Notes: generated by a model not told the origin, from the letters alone. A DNA stretch of 64,000 nucleotides from Citrobacter sp. Marseille-Q6884 (GCF_945906775.1 NZ_CAMDRE010000001.1:2480001-2544000); one strand, 5' to 3'; positions 51,075-60,928 are shown, counted from the first letter of the stretch. Program-made: numbers and translations.

Positions 51075-52976
51075 TTATTGGTCCTCAGCTGCTGCAACCG
51101 CTGGGTTTTCCGCAGGCAGATTGGTGTTGTTGTCGCCCAACATAATATGGTCAAGGATCTGGCGCATAATGGTACCCACCGCCGGACCGGCGCCACCGTT
51201 TTCGAGGATCATCGCGACAGCGACCTCGGGTTTGTCGTAGGGGGCAAATGCCGTCATCAGTTTGTGGTCGCGTAAACGCTCGGCGATTTTATGTGCGTTA
51301 TAGGTTTCATTGGCTTTCAGCCCGAAGACCTGCGCGGTACCGGATTTCGCGGCAATTTTGTACGGCGCGCCAGCAAAATATTTATGCGCCGTACCGTTAG
51401 GGCGGTTCGCAACGCCGTACATGCCGTCTTTGGCGATTTCCCAGTAACCGGAATGAATGTCCCCAACAGGGGGTTCATGCGGCTGAACCCACGGTACTGG
51501 CTTGCCGTTTTCTGTTGTACTCATCAATAGATGCGGGACTTTTACCACGCCATCGTTGATGAGGATCATCAGCGCTTTACTCATCTGGATAGGGGTCGCT
51601 GTCCAGTACCCCTGGCCGATGCCGACCGGAATTGTATCACCCTGGTACCAGGGTTTTTTAAACCGTTTTTGCTTCCACTCGCGAGTGGGCATGTTACCGG
51701 CGCGCTCTTCGGAAAGATCGATGCCAGTATAGTGGCCGTAGCCAAATTTACTCATCCACTCTGAAAGTCGGTCTATCCCCATATCATAGGCGATTTGATA
51801 GAAAAACGTATCCGCAGACTCTTCCAGCGAGCGGGTGATATTCAGATGACCATGTCCCCACTTTTTCCAGTCACGGTAACGTTTTTCGGAGCCTGGCAAT
51901 TGCCACCAACCCGGATCGAACAACCCGGTATTACGGGTGATAACGCCTGCGCTTAAAGCGGAGACCGCGACGTAAGGTTTAACCGTTGATGCAGGGGGAT
52001 ATACACCCTGCGTTGCGCGGTTAACCAGCGGGGTATTCGGGTCATTAAGTAACCCGGAATAATCTTTACTGGAGATACCATCCACAAACAGGTTGGGATC
52101 GTAGCTGGGCATAGAAACCAGCGCCAGAACGCCGCCTGTACGCGGGTCTGTGACCACCACAGCGGCACGACTGCCTGCCAGCAGGGTTTCAATATACTGC
52201 TGAAGTTTCAAATCCAGAGTGAGGTAGATATCGTGCCCGGCCTGAGGCGCCACCTCTTTTAGCTGGCGAATGACGCGACCACGGTTGTTCACTTCGACTT
52301 CTTCATAACCGGTCTGGCCATGAAGCACGTCTTCGTAGTAGCGCTCAATGCCCAGCTTACCGATATCGTGGGTTGCCGCGTAGTTGGCCAGCTTGCCGTC
52401 TTTATCCAGACGTTCAACGTCTTTATCGTTGATCTTCGATACATAGCCAATAACGTGGGTCAGCGCAGAGCCGTAGGGGTAGTAGCGCCGTTTATAGCCT
52501 TTAACCTCGACACCCGGAAAACGATACTGGTTAACAGCGAACCGTGCGACCTGGACTTCAGTAAGGTTGGTTTTTACCGGAATAGAGGTGAAGCGGTGCG
52601 AACGAGCACGCTCTTTTTTAAAGGCGGCAATGTCGTCATCCGTCAGGTCCACAACGTTACGCAGCGCGTCGAGCGTATCCTGAATGTTGTCCACCTTCTC
52701 CGGCATCATTTCTATCTGATAGATGGTCCGGTTGAGGGCAAGAGGAATACCGTTGCGGTCGTAAATAATGCCGCGACTGGGCGCGATAGGCACCAGTTTT
52801 ATGCGGTTTTCGTTCGAACGGGTCTGATAATCAGTAAAGCGAACGATTTGCAGATTATACAGGTTGGCGATCAGCACGCCGGTGAGCAGCAAAATCCCCA
52901 AAAAAGCAACCAGTGCCCGACGCACAAACAGCGCGGACTCAGCCGTATAGTCGCGAAAAGAATTCTGTAGTTTCAT
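51075..52976 (-). CDS. mrdA: Penicillin-binding protein 2 MrdA
   Basis: A 633-residue class B transpeptidase (E. coli 633) that cross-links peptidoglycan during elongation and partners RodA. One membrane span (about 20-42), a pedestal domain with the RGxIxDRNG motif (RGIIYDRNG near 68), then the transpeptidase domain with S330 in STVK, the SxN-type motif near 387 (SAD) and the KSGTA box near 544. Target of mecillinam. Located 30 bp after rlmH. Confidence 0.97.
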   Translation of the reverse strand: MKLQNSFRDYTAESALFVRRALVAFLGILLLTGVLIANLYNLQIVRFTDYQTRSNENRIKLVPIAPSRGIIYDRNGIPLALNRTIYQIEMMPEKVDNIQDTLDALRNVVDLTDDDIAAFKKERARSHRFTSIPVKTNLTEVQVARFAVNQYRFPGVEVKGYKRRYYPYGSALTHVIGYVSKINDKDVERLDKDGKLANYAATHDIGKLGIERYYEDVLHGQTGYEEVEVNNRGRVIRQLKEVAPQAGHDIYLTLDLKLQQYIETLLAGSRAAVVVTDPRTGGVLALVSMPSYDPNLFVDGISSKDYSGLLNDPNTPLVNRATQGVYPPASTVKPYVAVSALSAGVITRNTGLFDPGWWQLPGSEKRYRDWKKWGHGHLNITRSLEESADTFFYQIAYDMGIDRLSEWMSKFGYGHYTGIDLSEERAGNMPTREWKQKRFKKPWYQGDTIPVGIGQGYWTATPIQMSKALMILINDGVVKVPHLLMSTTENGKPVPWVQPHEPPVGDIHSGYWEIAKDGMYGVANRPNGTAHKYFAGAPYKIAAKSGTAQVFGLKANETYNAHKIAERLRDHKLMTAFAPYDKPEVAVAMILENGGAGPAVGTIMRQILDHIMLGDNNTNLPAENPAVAAAEDQ

Positions 52977-53006
52977 CCGCTGCTTAATCTACTCAAGACT
53001 CAATGA

Positions 53007-53474
53007 TCACTCACGGTGATAAGGATGGTTGGTGGTAATGCTCCACGCCCTGTAAAGACTCTCCGCCACCAGAACCCGAACAAGAGGGTGAGGAAGGGTT
53101 AATGCCGAGAGTGACCAGCTTTGTTCCGCTGCCGCTTTACAGGCAGGAGACAGTCCTTCCGGCCCGCCAATCAGCAGGCTAACGTCACGACCATCCAGTT
53201 TCCAGCGTTCCAGCTCGGTTGCCAGTTGTGGCGTGTCCCAGGGTTTGCCGGGTATATCAAGGGTGACGATGCGGTTTTTGCCTGCGGCTGCTAGCATCAG
53301 TTCACCCTCTTTGTCGAGAATGCGTTTAATGTCCGCGTTCTTGCCGCGTTTTCCTGCCGGGATTTCAATGAGCTCAAAGGGCATATCCTTTGGAAACCGA
53401 CGGAGATACTCCGTAAAGCCGGTTTGCACCCAATCAGGCATTTTTGTACCCACAGCGACAAGTTGCAGCTTCAC
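53007..53474 (-). CDS. rlmH: 23S rRNA pseudouridine-1915 N3-methyltransferase RlmH
   Basis: A 155-residue SPOUT-class methyltransferase, the same length as in E. coli. It methylates pseudouridine 1915 in helix 69 of assembled ribosomes, using S-adenosylmethionine. The SAM-binding knot has LIGGPEGLSPAC near residues 101-112 and the conserved tail YRAWSITTNHPYHRE. It follows rsfS by 3 bp, and both act on the large ribosomal subunit. Confidence 0.97.
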   Translation of the reverse strand: MKLQLVAVGTKMPDWVQTGFTEYLRRFPKDMPFELIEIPAGKRGKNADIKRILDKEGELMLAAAGKNRIVTLDIPGKPWDTPQLATELERWKLDGRDVSLLIGGPEGLSPACKAAAEQSWSLSALTLPHPLVRVLVAESLYRAWSITTNHPYHRE

Positions 53475-53477
53475 GCA

Positions 53478-53795
53478 TTAACTCCAGAGTTTTTCCAGTT
53501 CGTACAGGCGACGGCTTTCTTCCTGCATAACGTGGACAATCACATCACCGAGGTCAACGACGATCCAGTCAGCCACGCTTTCACCTTCAACACCCAGCGG
53601 TAGCAGGCCCGCGGTACGAGATTCCTGAACAACGTGGTCAGCGATAGACATCACATGACGGCTGGATGTACCTGTGCAGATAATCATGCAGTCAGTGATA
53701 CTGGATTTGCCCTGAACGTCTAAGGCGATGATGTCTTGACCTTTCAGGTCATCAATTTTGTCGATTACAAAATCCTGGAGTGCTTTACCCTGCAA
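53478..53795 (-). CDS. rsfS: Ribosomal silencing factor RsfS
   Basis: A 105-residue protein, the same length as in E. coli. It binds ribosomal protein L14 and blocks subunit joining during starvation. Conserved DWIVVDLGDVIVHVM near residues 76-90. The start is TTG at 53795, preceded by AGGGGGA; it gives the LQGKALQDFV N-terminus seen in E. coli, which also uses TTG. The frame stays open much further upstream (to 54005), but that part is not conserved. Confidence 0.95.
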   Translation of the reverse strand: MQGKALQDFVIDKIDDLKGQDIIALDVQGKSSITDCMIICTGTSSRHVMSIADHVVQESRTAGLLPLGVEGESVADWIVVDLGDVIVHVMQEESRRLYELEKLWS

Positions 53796-54051
53796 GTGTT
53801 CCCCCTGGGGTGAAAAAGAGTTAAAACGGTCTGTTAGTATACCTGAACCAGAGGCGATATCGGGACAAATGTCGCCGAAAGCGCATTTGAAGTGCGCTAT
53901 CATCCCACCCCGCGCCACAGAATGCATCGCCATTTTTGTAAAACAATTTCTGCAAAGCTCTGAAAGGCGGGAAAAGTCAGGCTGCGGAGAATAACAGCCT
54001 GTCATGGGGTGTCAATGGGCGAGAGTCTTATGAGCCGAAAAAACAGTGCTT

Positions 54052-54663
54052 TTACTCCCCCTCCAGCCATGCAGCACGGTTGTTTAATACTTTAAGCACC
54101 GCGAAATTGTCGTTGATATCAATTGCGCTCCAGCAGCCTTGCTCGACACGGAAATGCCACATTGAGGTAGCAGGCAGCGACAGCAGTCGGGCGATCAATA
54201 CGCTCAGCACACCCTGGTGGCTGACGATAAGTAAATTCTGACTTTCTGTGCCATCAGCCAGTTGGGCAATAAAACGTTCAACGCGTTGTGAAAATGCCTG
54301 GAAACCCTCGCCATTGGTTGGCGTCGCATTCTGCCAGTCGTTACACCATAAAGCGTAATTTTCCGCGTCTTCACGCGCCAGATCACGATGATGGCGCATT
54401 TCCCAGTCGCCAAAGAACATCTCATTTAGCTCAGGCATGATCCGCTGCGGTATGTCGCGATCGCCTAAGATCAACTGTGTCGTATGGCGAGCACGTTCAA
54501 GTTCGCTGCAGAGGACATGTTCGATAGGTGCATGGCGTAACAGTGTCGCCAACGTTTTTGCCTGGGCGATTCCCCGCTCAGTGAGCGGCGTGGGGGCATG
54601 GCCGCTGTATAATCCGGCAACATTGGCTTCGGTTTCGCCATGACGTACTAACCAGAGTCTCAT
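54052..54663 (-). CDS. cobC: Alpha-ribazole phosphatase CobC
   Basis: A 203-residue histidine-phosphatase-family enzyme (Salmonella 202). The catalytic RHGE is at residues 7-10 (LVRHGETEAN) and the second histidine lies in SHQGV near 149. It removes the phosphate of alpha-ribazole-5'-phosphate in late cobalamin assembly. It is divergent from cobD across 96 bp, the arrangement known in Salmonella. E. coli K-12 keeps cobC but lacks cobD here. Confidence 0.93.
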   Translation of the reverse strand: MRLWLVRHGETEANVAGLYSGHAPTPLTERGIAQAKTLATLLRHAPIEHVLCSELERARHTTQLILGDRDIPQRIMPELNEMFFGDWEMRHHRDLAREDAENYALWCNDWQNATPTNGEGFQAFSQRVERFIAQLADGTESQNLLIVSHQGVLSVLIARLLSLPATSMWHFRVEQGCWSAIDINDNFAVLKVLNNRAAWLEGE

Positions 54664-54759
54664 TTTTTCCTCGTGAGGCTATTCGCACAAAATATGATGT
54701 TTGCCCTGATTGCGCAGAGATTTTTCAATAAAATACTCTTTTTTAAGTGGAGCGGCACG

Positions 54760-55854
54760 ATGTCTTTATTGAAGAGCGCGCATGGCGGGAATACACGAGA
54801 AGCCGCCGCATTGTTGGGGATCTCGCCTGAACAATTGCTGGATTTTAGCGCGAATATTAATCCGCTGGGTATGCCAGCAAGCCTGAAACGCGCGCTGATC
54901 GACAATTTAGACAGTGCCGAGCGCTACCCGGATGTTGAGTATGCGCATCTGCATGCAGCGCTGGCGGAGCATCATCACATCCCGGTTTCATGGCTTCTTG
55001 CGGGAAATGGAGAGACAGAGTCCATCTTTGCATTGGTGGATAGCCTGAAACCGCAACATGCGATGATCGTGACGCCCGGATTTGCGGAGTACCGTCGGGC
55101 GCTGCAATGGGGAGAATGCGCAATACATGAGTTTGCGTTGCGTGAAGAAGATGGCTGGCAGCTTACCGATACCATCCTCAATGCGTTAACGGCGAAGCTG
55201 GATTGCCTTTTTCTCTGTACGCCCAACAATCCAACCGGGCTGCTCCCTGATAAACAGTTGCTGCTGGCGATTGCAAAGCGTTGTGAAACCCTGGGGATTG
55301 CCCTGATCCTCGATGAAGCGTTTATTGATTTTATTGCCGGTGAGGAAGGATTCATCCCGCTTTTACATGAGAATCCGCACATCTGGGTATTACGGTCATT
55401 AACGAAGTTTTACGCGATTCCTGGACTGCGGTTAGGGTATCTGGTCAATAGCGATGAAAAGGCTGTCGCACACGTGCGTAGCCGACAAATGCCGTGGTCA
55501 ATTAATGCGTTTGCTGCGCTGGCGGGGGAAATCATTTTGCGCGATAGCGCGTATCAGCAAGCGACGTGGGAGTGGCTGGAACAAGAAGGGGGACGTTTTG
55601 AACAACAACTGCGCAAACTGTCCGGTCTGACCGTTTATCCCGGGCGGGCCAATTATCGCCTGCTACGCTGTGACCGGGGCGATATTGATTTGCAAAAATT
55701 GTTACTGGAACAGCATGTCTTGATCCGCAGTTGCGCCAACTATCCGGGGCTGGATGCCCGTTATTATCGGGTCGCGGTCCGCAGTGAAGCAGAGAATAAC
55801 CGCCTGCTGGCGGCATTAAACCACACGCTTAGCGGTACAACCCTTGCTGATTAA
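54760..55854 (+). CDS. cobD: L-threonine-O-3-phosphate decarboxylase CobD
   Basis: A 364-residue PLP enzyme, the same length as Salmonella CobD. It makes (R)-1-amino-2-propanol O-2-phosphate, the linker of the cobalamin nucleotide loop. Motifs: DFSANINPLG at 28-37, PNNPTG at 155-160, DEAFIDF at 185-191 and the PLP lysine K216 in SLTKFYAIPG. The ATG at 54760 has GGAG seven bases upstream; 29 upstream in-frame codons are rejected. The last 26 bp overlap the 3' end of nadD on the other strand. Confidence 0.94.
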   Translation: MSLLKSAHGGNTREAAALLGISPEQLLDFSANINPLGMPASLKRALIDNLDSAERYPDVEYAHLHAALAEHHHIPVSWLLAGNGETESIFALVDSLKPQHAMIVTPGFAEYRRALQWGECAIHEFALREEDGWQLTDTILNALTAKLDCLFLCTPNNPTGLLPDKQLLLAIAKRCETLGIALILDEAFIDFIAGEEGFIPLLHENPHIWVLRSLTKFYAIPGLRLGYLVNSDEKAVAHVRSRQMPWSINAFAALAGEIILRDSAYQQATWEWLEQEGGRFEQQLRKLSGLTVYPGRANYRLLRCDRGDIDLQKLLLEQHVLIRSCANYPGLDARYYRVAVRSEAENNRLLAALNHTLSGTTLAD

Positions 55855-56470
55855 TGTAGTTCAGCACCGACGCTGGCATTAAATCATCACAGGGTTCGCC
55901 CTTTTCGAGGCGCTCACGGATAAGGGTGGCCGAGATATTGAACCACGGCGTTTCGGCCAGGTAGATTTTGCCTGCAGGAAGGTTATGTAAGTCATCTGGC
56001 GTATGGGTCAGATGACGCTCCAGCCACTGCTGGTGCTGTTCCTGAGCCATCTCCAGCGGATACCCCGGTCGTCGACAAACGATGAGATGCGTATTGTCCA
56101 GAATACTGTCAGAGTCGTACCAGGAAGGGAAGGTAAGCAGCGAATCCTGACCAATAATAAATGCCAGCGGTGTTTCGGGACCTTGTTCTGCACGCCACTC
56201 TTTTAGTGTTTGCGCGGTATAAGAGGCGGTATCGCGTTTTAGTTCACGTTCGTCCAGTGTAAACAAGGGCATATCGGCGATAGCCAGTTCAAGCATCTGT
56301 TTACGCTGGGCGCTGGTGGCTTCAGGCTGGGCACGATGAGGCGGTACATTATTGGGCATGATAATCACCCGGGAAAGGCCAATCAGATTAGCCAGAATTT
56401 CAACGGGTTTAAGATGACCATAATGCACCGGATCAAAGGTGCCACCGAACAAAGCCTGCAGTGATTTCAT
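55829..56470 (-). CDS. nadD: Nicotinate-nucleotide adenylyltransferase NadD
   Basis: A 213-residue nucleotidyltransferase, the same length as in E. coli, converting nicotinate mononucleotide to deamido-NAD. The GGTFDPVHYGH motif is at residues 9-19 and the C-terminal ISATLIRERL matches the ISxTxxR signature. The ATG at 56470 lies one base past the holA stop, so holA and nadD are coupled. Essential gene in E. coli. Confidence 0.97.
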   Translation of the reverse strand: MKSLQALFGGTFDPVHYGHLKPVEILANLIGLSRVIIMPNNVPPHRAQPEATSAQRKQMLELAIADMPLFTLDERELKRDTASYTAQTLKEWRAEQGPETPLAFIIGQDSLLTFPSWYDSDSILDNTHLIVCRRPGYPLEMAQEQHQQWLERHLTHTPDDLHNLPAGKIYLAETPWFNISATLIRERLEKGEPCDDLMPASVLNYINQQGLYR

Positions 56471-56471
56471 A

Positions 56472-57503
56472 TCAACCATCAATAAAAACATCGGCCAGTG
56501 ATTTATGGCAGAGCAACAGAGAAAGTCCCTCCAGCTCCGCCCACACTGACTGACCATAGTCTTGTTTAAGCGTAATTTCCGTGCGTGTCAGCAGCGTCAC
56601 TGCCTGACGTAATTGTGCAGGAGACAGGCGGTTTAGCGCATCTCCCATCATGCCACGACGGTTTTGCCATACACGATGCTTATCAAACAGCGCGCGTAAT
56701 GGCGTATGGGCAGATTGCCGTTTCAGATTTACCAGCAACAATAATTCACGCTGTATTGTGCGCAGCAAAATAACCGGCTCACTGCCTTCAAGGCGTAACT
56801 GCTGCAAAATGTGCAGTGCGCGTTTGCTTTTGCCCATCAGCAGCGCGTCTACCCAGTGGAAGGGCGTGAAATGCGCGGCATCGTTCACGGCTTGCTCCAC
56901 GCGGGGGAGCGTCAATTTGCCGTCAGGCCAGAGTAATGATAATCGCTCCAGCGCCTGCGCCAGGGCTAACAGGTTACCTTCATAGCAATAGCACAATAAC
57001 TGGTTGGCTGCGTCATCCAGTTGCAGGTTGTTTTGCTTTGCCCGCGCGGCAACCCAGCGTGGAAGTTGCGCCTGCTCAGGTGTCTGGCAACTGACCTGGA
57101 CTGCATTATTCGCCAATCCGCTAAACCATGTGGCGTTTTCCTGCGCTTTCGTCAGTTTATTACCGCGGATAATTAGCAGGAGATCGTTATGGAGCAGAGT
57201 CACCAACGTTGCAAGTTGTTCGTTAATGGCCGCGTTCGGGCCATTCTCAGGCAACTGCAGGAGCAGTGTCTGACGGCTGGCGAACAGGCTCATCGCCTGA
57301 CAGAGTGAAAAAATCGCACCCCAGTCAGTGTTGGTGTCAATGGAGAAAGCGTGGTGTTCTTCGAACCCTTGCGCAGTGGCCATCAGACGAATGGCATCCT
57401 GGCTTTCCTGCAACAAAAGGGGATCGTTGCCCAGTAATAAATACGCCGCGCGCAGCCCTTCATTGAGCTGTGCGCGGAGTTGTTCAGGGTACAACTTGAG
57501 CAT
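56472..57503 (-). CDS. holA: DNA polymerase III delta subunit HolA
   Basis: A 343-residue clamp-loader subunit, the same length as in E. coli. Delta opens the beta sliding clamp; its beta-interacting MSLF element is visible in QAMSLFASRQT near residues 69-79. The rest is the usual three-domain AAA+ like fold without Walker motifs. It overlaps the lptE stop by one base and precedes nadD by one base. Confidence 0.97.
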   Translation of the reverse strand: MLKLYPEQLRAQLNEGLRAAYLLLGNDPLLLQESQDAIRLMATAQGFEEHHAFSIDTNTDWGAIFSLCQAMSLFASRQTLLLQLPENGPNAAINEQLATLVTLLHNDLLLIIRGNKLTKAQENATWFSGLANNAVQVSCQTPEQAQLPRWVAARAKQNNLQLDDAANQLLCYCYEGNLLALAQALERLSLLWPDGKLTLPRVEQAVNDAAHFTPFHWVDALLMGKSKRALHILQQLRLEGSEPVILLRTIQRELLLLVNLKRQSAHTPLRALFDKHRVWQNRRGMMGDALNRLSPAQLRQAVTLLTRTEITLKQDYGQSVWAELEGLSLLLCHKSLADVFIDG

Positions 57504-58096
57504 CAGTTACCCAGCGTGGTGGAAACACGCGCCGGAGAAGACGTTGGCGCGGCTGTTTGATTCTCAGCCGGTGTTACGTCAGCACTTGAGGACTGAGCAT
57601 CTGCGATATGTACGCTTGGCAGTTTACGAATCAACTGTTCGGCTGCTTTGTCGTACATCTCTTTGATGATCATATCCTGCTCGTTATCTTTCGCCAGCGC
57701 CGCTTGTGAGTTGTCAAAGAACGAACGATAGACTTTAGCGCTGATCGGATAAATATCATGACCCGGAATCAGAACAGATGCGCTGACGGACATGACCATC
57801 TGGTATTCAGCCGTTTGACCGTTCTGGAATACCGAGGCGGTGTCTTTCGAGATACTCACTCGGCCCAGACGCAATGACGGAACGTCTTTACGCATCGAAC
57901 CGCTTTCCAGCAATTCGATATCATTCAGACGCAACTGATTACGTACCGCACGGCTTAACGGGCCGTTCGGATCGCCTGAGTCCAGGATCATGGTTTTCAT
58001 CGTGGGGGGAACCTGCGTAGTGTTACGCAGATGCCAGCCACACCCGGCGGTGACCAGCACCACCAGGGATAACAACAATGTTGTCAGATGTCGCAC
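57503..58096 (-). CDS. lptE: LPS-assembly lipoprotein LptE
   Basis: A 197-residue outer-membrane lipoprotein (E. coli 193) that plugs LptD and helps insert lipopolysaccharide in the outer leaflet. The lipobox LVTAGC puts the lipidated cysteine at residue 19. A Ser/Thr/Pro-rich C-terminal tail is slightly longer than in E. coli. It follows leuS by 14 bp and its end overlaps the holA start. Confidence 0.96.
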   Translation of the reverse strand: MRHLTTLLLSLVVLVTAGCGWHLRNTTQVPPTMKTMILDSGDPNGPLSRAVRNQLRLNDIELLESGSMRKDVPSLRLGRVSISKDTASVFQNGQTAEYQMVMSVSASVLIPGHDIYPISAKVYRSFFDNSQAALAKDNEQDMIIKEMYDKAAEQLIRKLPSVHIADAQSSSADVTPAENQTAAPTSSPARVSTTLGN

Positions 58097-58110
58097 GCTT
58101 CCTCCCGCGC

Positions 58111-60693
58111 TTAGCCAACGACCAGATTGAGGAGTTTACCCGGTACATAAATCACTTTACGTACGGTAACGCCATCAAGATATTTTGCCACCAGATGCTC
58201 CTGGGCAGCACGTTCACGAACCTGCTCTTCAGTGGCGTTTACCGGAACGGTAATTTTGCCACGGACTTTACCGTTAACCTGAACCACAACCAGCGTTGAG
58301 TCTTCAACCATGGCGCTCTCGTCCGCCACCGGCCACGGTGCGTTATCGATATCGCCTTCGCCTTTCAGCGACTGCCACAGCGTGAAGCAAACGTGTGGGG
58401 TGAACGGGTTGAGCATACGTACAACGGCAAGCAGCGCTTCTTGCATCAGCGCGCGATCCTGTTCGTCTTCCTGCGGTGCTTTTGCCAGCTTGTTCATCAG
58501 TTCCATAATCGCCGCAATTGCGGTGTTAAAGGTCTGACGACGACCGATATCATCGGTTACTTTAGCAATCGTTTTGTGCACGTCGCGGCGCAGCGCTTTC
58601 TGATCTTCGCTCAATGCGTCAACGTTCAGGGCGACGACATCACCTTTTGTGGTGTGTTCGTAGACCAGTTTCCAGACGCGTTTCAGGAAGCGGTTTGCCC
58701 CTTCCACGCCGGATTCCTGCCACTCCAGGGTCATATCCGCCGGGGAGGCGAACATCATGAACAGGCGTACGGTATCAGCGCCGTAACGTTCAACCATGAC
58801 TTGCGGGTCGATACCGTTATTTTTCGACTTGGACATCTTGCTCATGCCGGTATAAACCAGCTCATGGCCTGCTGCGTCCTGCGCTTTGACGATACGACCT
58901 TTCTCGTCACGTTCAACGATAGCATCAACCGGAGAAACCCAGTTACGCTCGCCGTTTTCACCCACGTAGTAGAACGCATCAGCCAGAACCATACCCTGAC
59001 ACAGCAACTGCTTCGCTGGCTCATCAGAGTTCACCATACCCGCGTCACGCATCAGTTTATGGAAGAAGCGGAAGTAGAGCAGGTGCATGATGGCGTGTTC
59101 GATACCGCCAATGTAGATGTCAACCGGCAGCCAGTAGTTAGCGGCTTCTGGATCCAACATGCCTTCGTTGTACTGCGGGCAGGTGTAACGCGCGTAGTAC
59201 CATGATGATTCCATAAAGGTATCAAAGGTGTCGGTTTCACGCAGCGCAGGCATGCCGTTAACGGTGGTCTTCGCCCACTCAGGATCGGCTTTGATCGGGC
59301 TGGTGATGCCGTCCATGACGACGTCTTCTGGCAGAATAACCGGCAGCTGATCTTCGGGGGTCGGCAGGACGGTGCCGTCTTCCAGCGTCACCATCGGGAT
59401 CGGTGCACCCCAGTAACGCTGACGGGAAACACCCCAGTCGCGCAGACGGTAGTTCACTTTACGTTCACCCACGCCTTTTTCTGCCAGTTTATCGGCAATG
59501 GCGTTAAAGGCGGCTTCGAAAGGTAGACCGTTAAACTCACCGGAGTTAAACAGGACGCCTTTTTCAGTCAGCGCTTGTTCAGACAGGTCCGGCTCGGAAC
59601 CGTCGGCAGCCAGAATAACCGGCTTGATGGTTAAACCGTATTTGGTGGCAAATTCATAGTCGCGCTGGTCGTGACCCGGAACGGCCATAACGGCACCGGT
59701 ACCGTATTCCATCAGGACAAAGTTTGCTGCCCAAACCGGAATTTCTTCACCCGTTAACGGATGGATTGCTTTGAAGCCGGTATCGACGCCTTTTTTCTCC
59801 ATGGTCGCCATTTCAGCTTCGGCAACCTTGGTGTTGCGACACTCATCGATGAACGCCGCCAGTTCAGGATTGTTTGCCGCCGCTTTCTGCGCCAGCGGGT
59901 GGCCTGCAGCAACCGCCAGATAAGTCGCACCCATGAAGGTGTCAGGGCGGGTGGTGTAGACGGTCAGCGTATTGTCATAGCCGTTCACATCGAAGGTGAT
60001 CTCCACGCCTTCAGAACGACCAATCCAGTTGCGCTGCATCGTTTTCACGGTGTCAGGCCAGTTTTCTAAATCATCCAGATCGCGCAGCAGTTCGTCAGCG
60101 TAAGCGGTGATTTTGATGAACCACTGAGGGATCTCTTTACGCTCAACTTTGGTGTCGCAACGCCAGCAGCAGCCGTCGATAACCTGTTCGTTCGCCAGTA
60201 CGGTCTGGTCGTTCGGGCACCAGTTAACGGCAGAGGTTTTCTTGTACACCAGGCCTTTTTTATACAGCTCAGTGAAGAATTTTTGCTCCCAACGGTAATA
60301 TTCCGGGGTGCAGGTTGCCAGCTCACGGCTCCAGTCGTAACCAAAGCCCAGCATTTTAAGCTGGTTCTTCATGTAGGCGATGTTGTCGTACGTCCACGGT
60401 GCCGGCGCGGTGTTGTTTTTAACCGCAGCGCCTTCAGCAGGCAGACCGAATGCGTCCCAGCCAATCGGCTGAAGGACGTTTTTGCCCAGCATACGCTGAT
60501 AGCGGGCGATTACGTCACCGATGGTGTAGTTACGTACGTGGCCCATGTGTAGTCGACCAGAAGGATAGGGAAGCATAGACAGGCAGTAATACTTCTCTTT
60601 GCTCTCGTCTTCGGTCACTTCAAATGTGCGCTTCTCATCCCAGTGAAGCTGTACTTTGGATTCTATCTCTTCCGGGCGGTATTGCTCTTGCAT
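58111..60693 (-). CDS. leuS: Leucyl-tRNA synthetase LeuS
   Basis: An 860-residue class Ia synthetase, the same length as in E. coli. HMGH at residues 49-52 and KMSKS near 619-623 form the ATP site; the editing domain (about 225-415) carries TTRPDTFMGATYLAVA; zinc-ribbon cysteines are seen near 159 and 176-179. The ATG at 60693 gives MQEQYRPEEI as in E. coli; eight upstream in-frame codons are rejected. First gene of leuS-lptE-holA-nadD. No leucine-rich leader peptide was recognised in the 235 bp upstream. Confidence 0.98.
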   Translation of the reverse strand: MQEQYRPEEIESKVQLHWDEKRTFEVTEDESKEKYYCLSMLPYPSGRLHMGHVRNYTIGDVIARYQRMLGKNVLQPIGWDAFGLPAEGAAVKNNTAPAPWTYDNIAYMKNQLKMLGFGYDWSRELATCTPEYYRWEQKFFTELYKKGLVYKKTSAVNWCPNDQTVLANEQVIDGCCWRCDTKVERKEIPQWFIKITAYADELLRDLDDLENWPDTVKTMQRNWIGRSEGVEITFDVNGYDNTLTVYTTRPDTFMGATYLAVAAGHPLAQKAAANNPELAAFIDECRNTKVAEAEMATMEKKGVDTGFKAIHPLTGEEIPVWAANFVLMEYGTGAVMAVPGHDQRDYEFATKYGLTIKPVILAADGSEPDLSEQALTEKGVLFNSGEFNGLPFEAAFNAIADKLAEKGVGERKVNYRLRDWGVSRQRYWGAPIPMVTLEDGTVLPTPEDQLPVILPEDVVMDGITSPIKADPEWAKTTVNGMPALRETDTFDTFMESSWYYARYTCPQYNEGMLDPEAANYWLPVDIYIGGIEHAIMHLLYFRFFHKLMRDAGMVNSDEPAKQLLCQGMVLADAFYYVGENGERNWVSPVDAIVERDEKGRIVKAQDAAGHELVYTGMSKMSKSKNNGIDPQVMVERYGADTVRLFMMFASPADMTLEWQESGVEGANRFLKRVWKLVYEHTTKGDVVALNVDALSEDQKALRRDVHKTIAKVTDDIGRRQTFNTAIAAIMELMNKLAKAPQEDEQDRALMQEALLAVVRMLNPFTPHVCFTLWQSLKGEGDIDNAPWPVADESAMVEDSTLVVVQVNGKVRGKITVPVNATEEQVRERAAQEHLVAKYLDGVTVRKVIYVPGKLLNLVVG

Positions 60694-60928
60694 GGCAGCC
60701 AGTGGTCCTGTTTTCAATACAGCTACAAACGTAGCTTTAGATGTGGTGTTTCAGATCCGCATAGCATAGCCCAAACGCCCGCGTCAAAACAGCCTTTCGC
60801 GCATTCGGCATTGAATTCCCGCAAGGATAAATCTTGCACGAATTTACATACTCTGTGGACAGTCTTGCAAAGCGTAGCGTAAATAACGTCTATTATTATA
60901 GACAGTTAACGACCCAGGAGGCGAAGCG

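Noticed and set aside
53796..54005. N-terminal extension of rsfS in the open frame
   Set aside because: The family is 105 residues and the TTG at 53795 has a strong ribosome site; the extension is not conserved.
58393..59205. A 270-codon open frame antisense to leuS
   Set aside because: Wholly inside leuS, no ribosome site or recognised domain.
60694..60928. Leucine attenuator or T-box-like leader for leuS
   Set aside because: No run of leucine codons in a short frame and no convincing terminator pair upstream of leuS.
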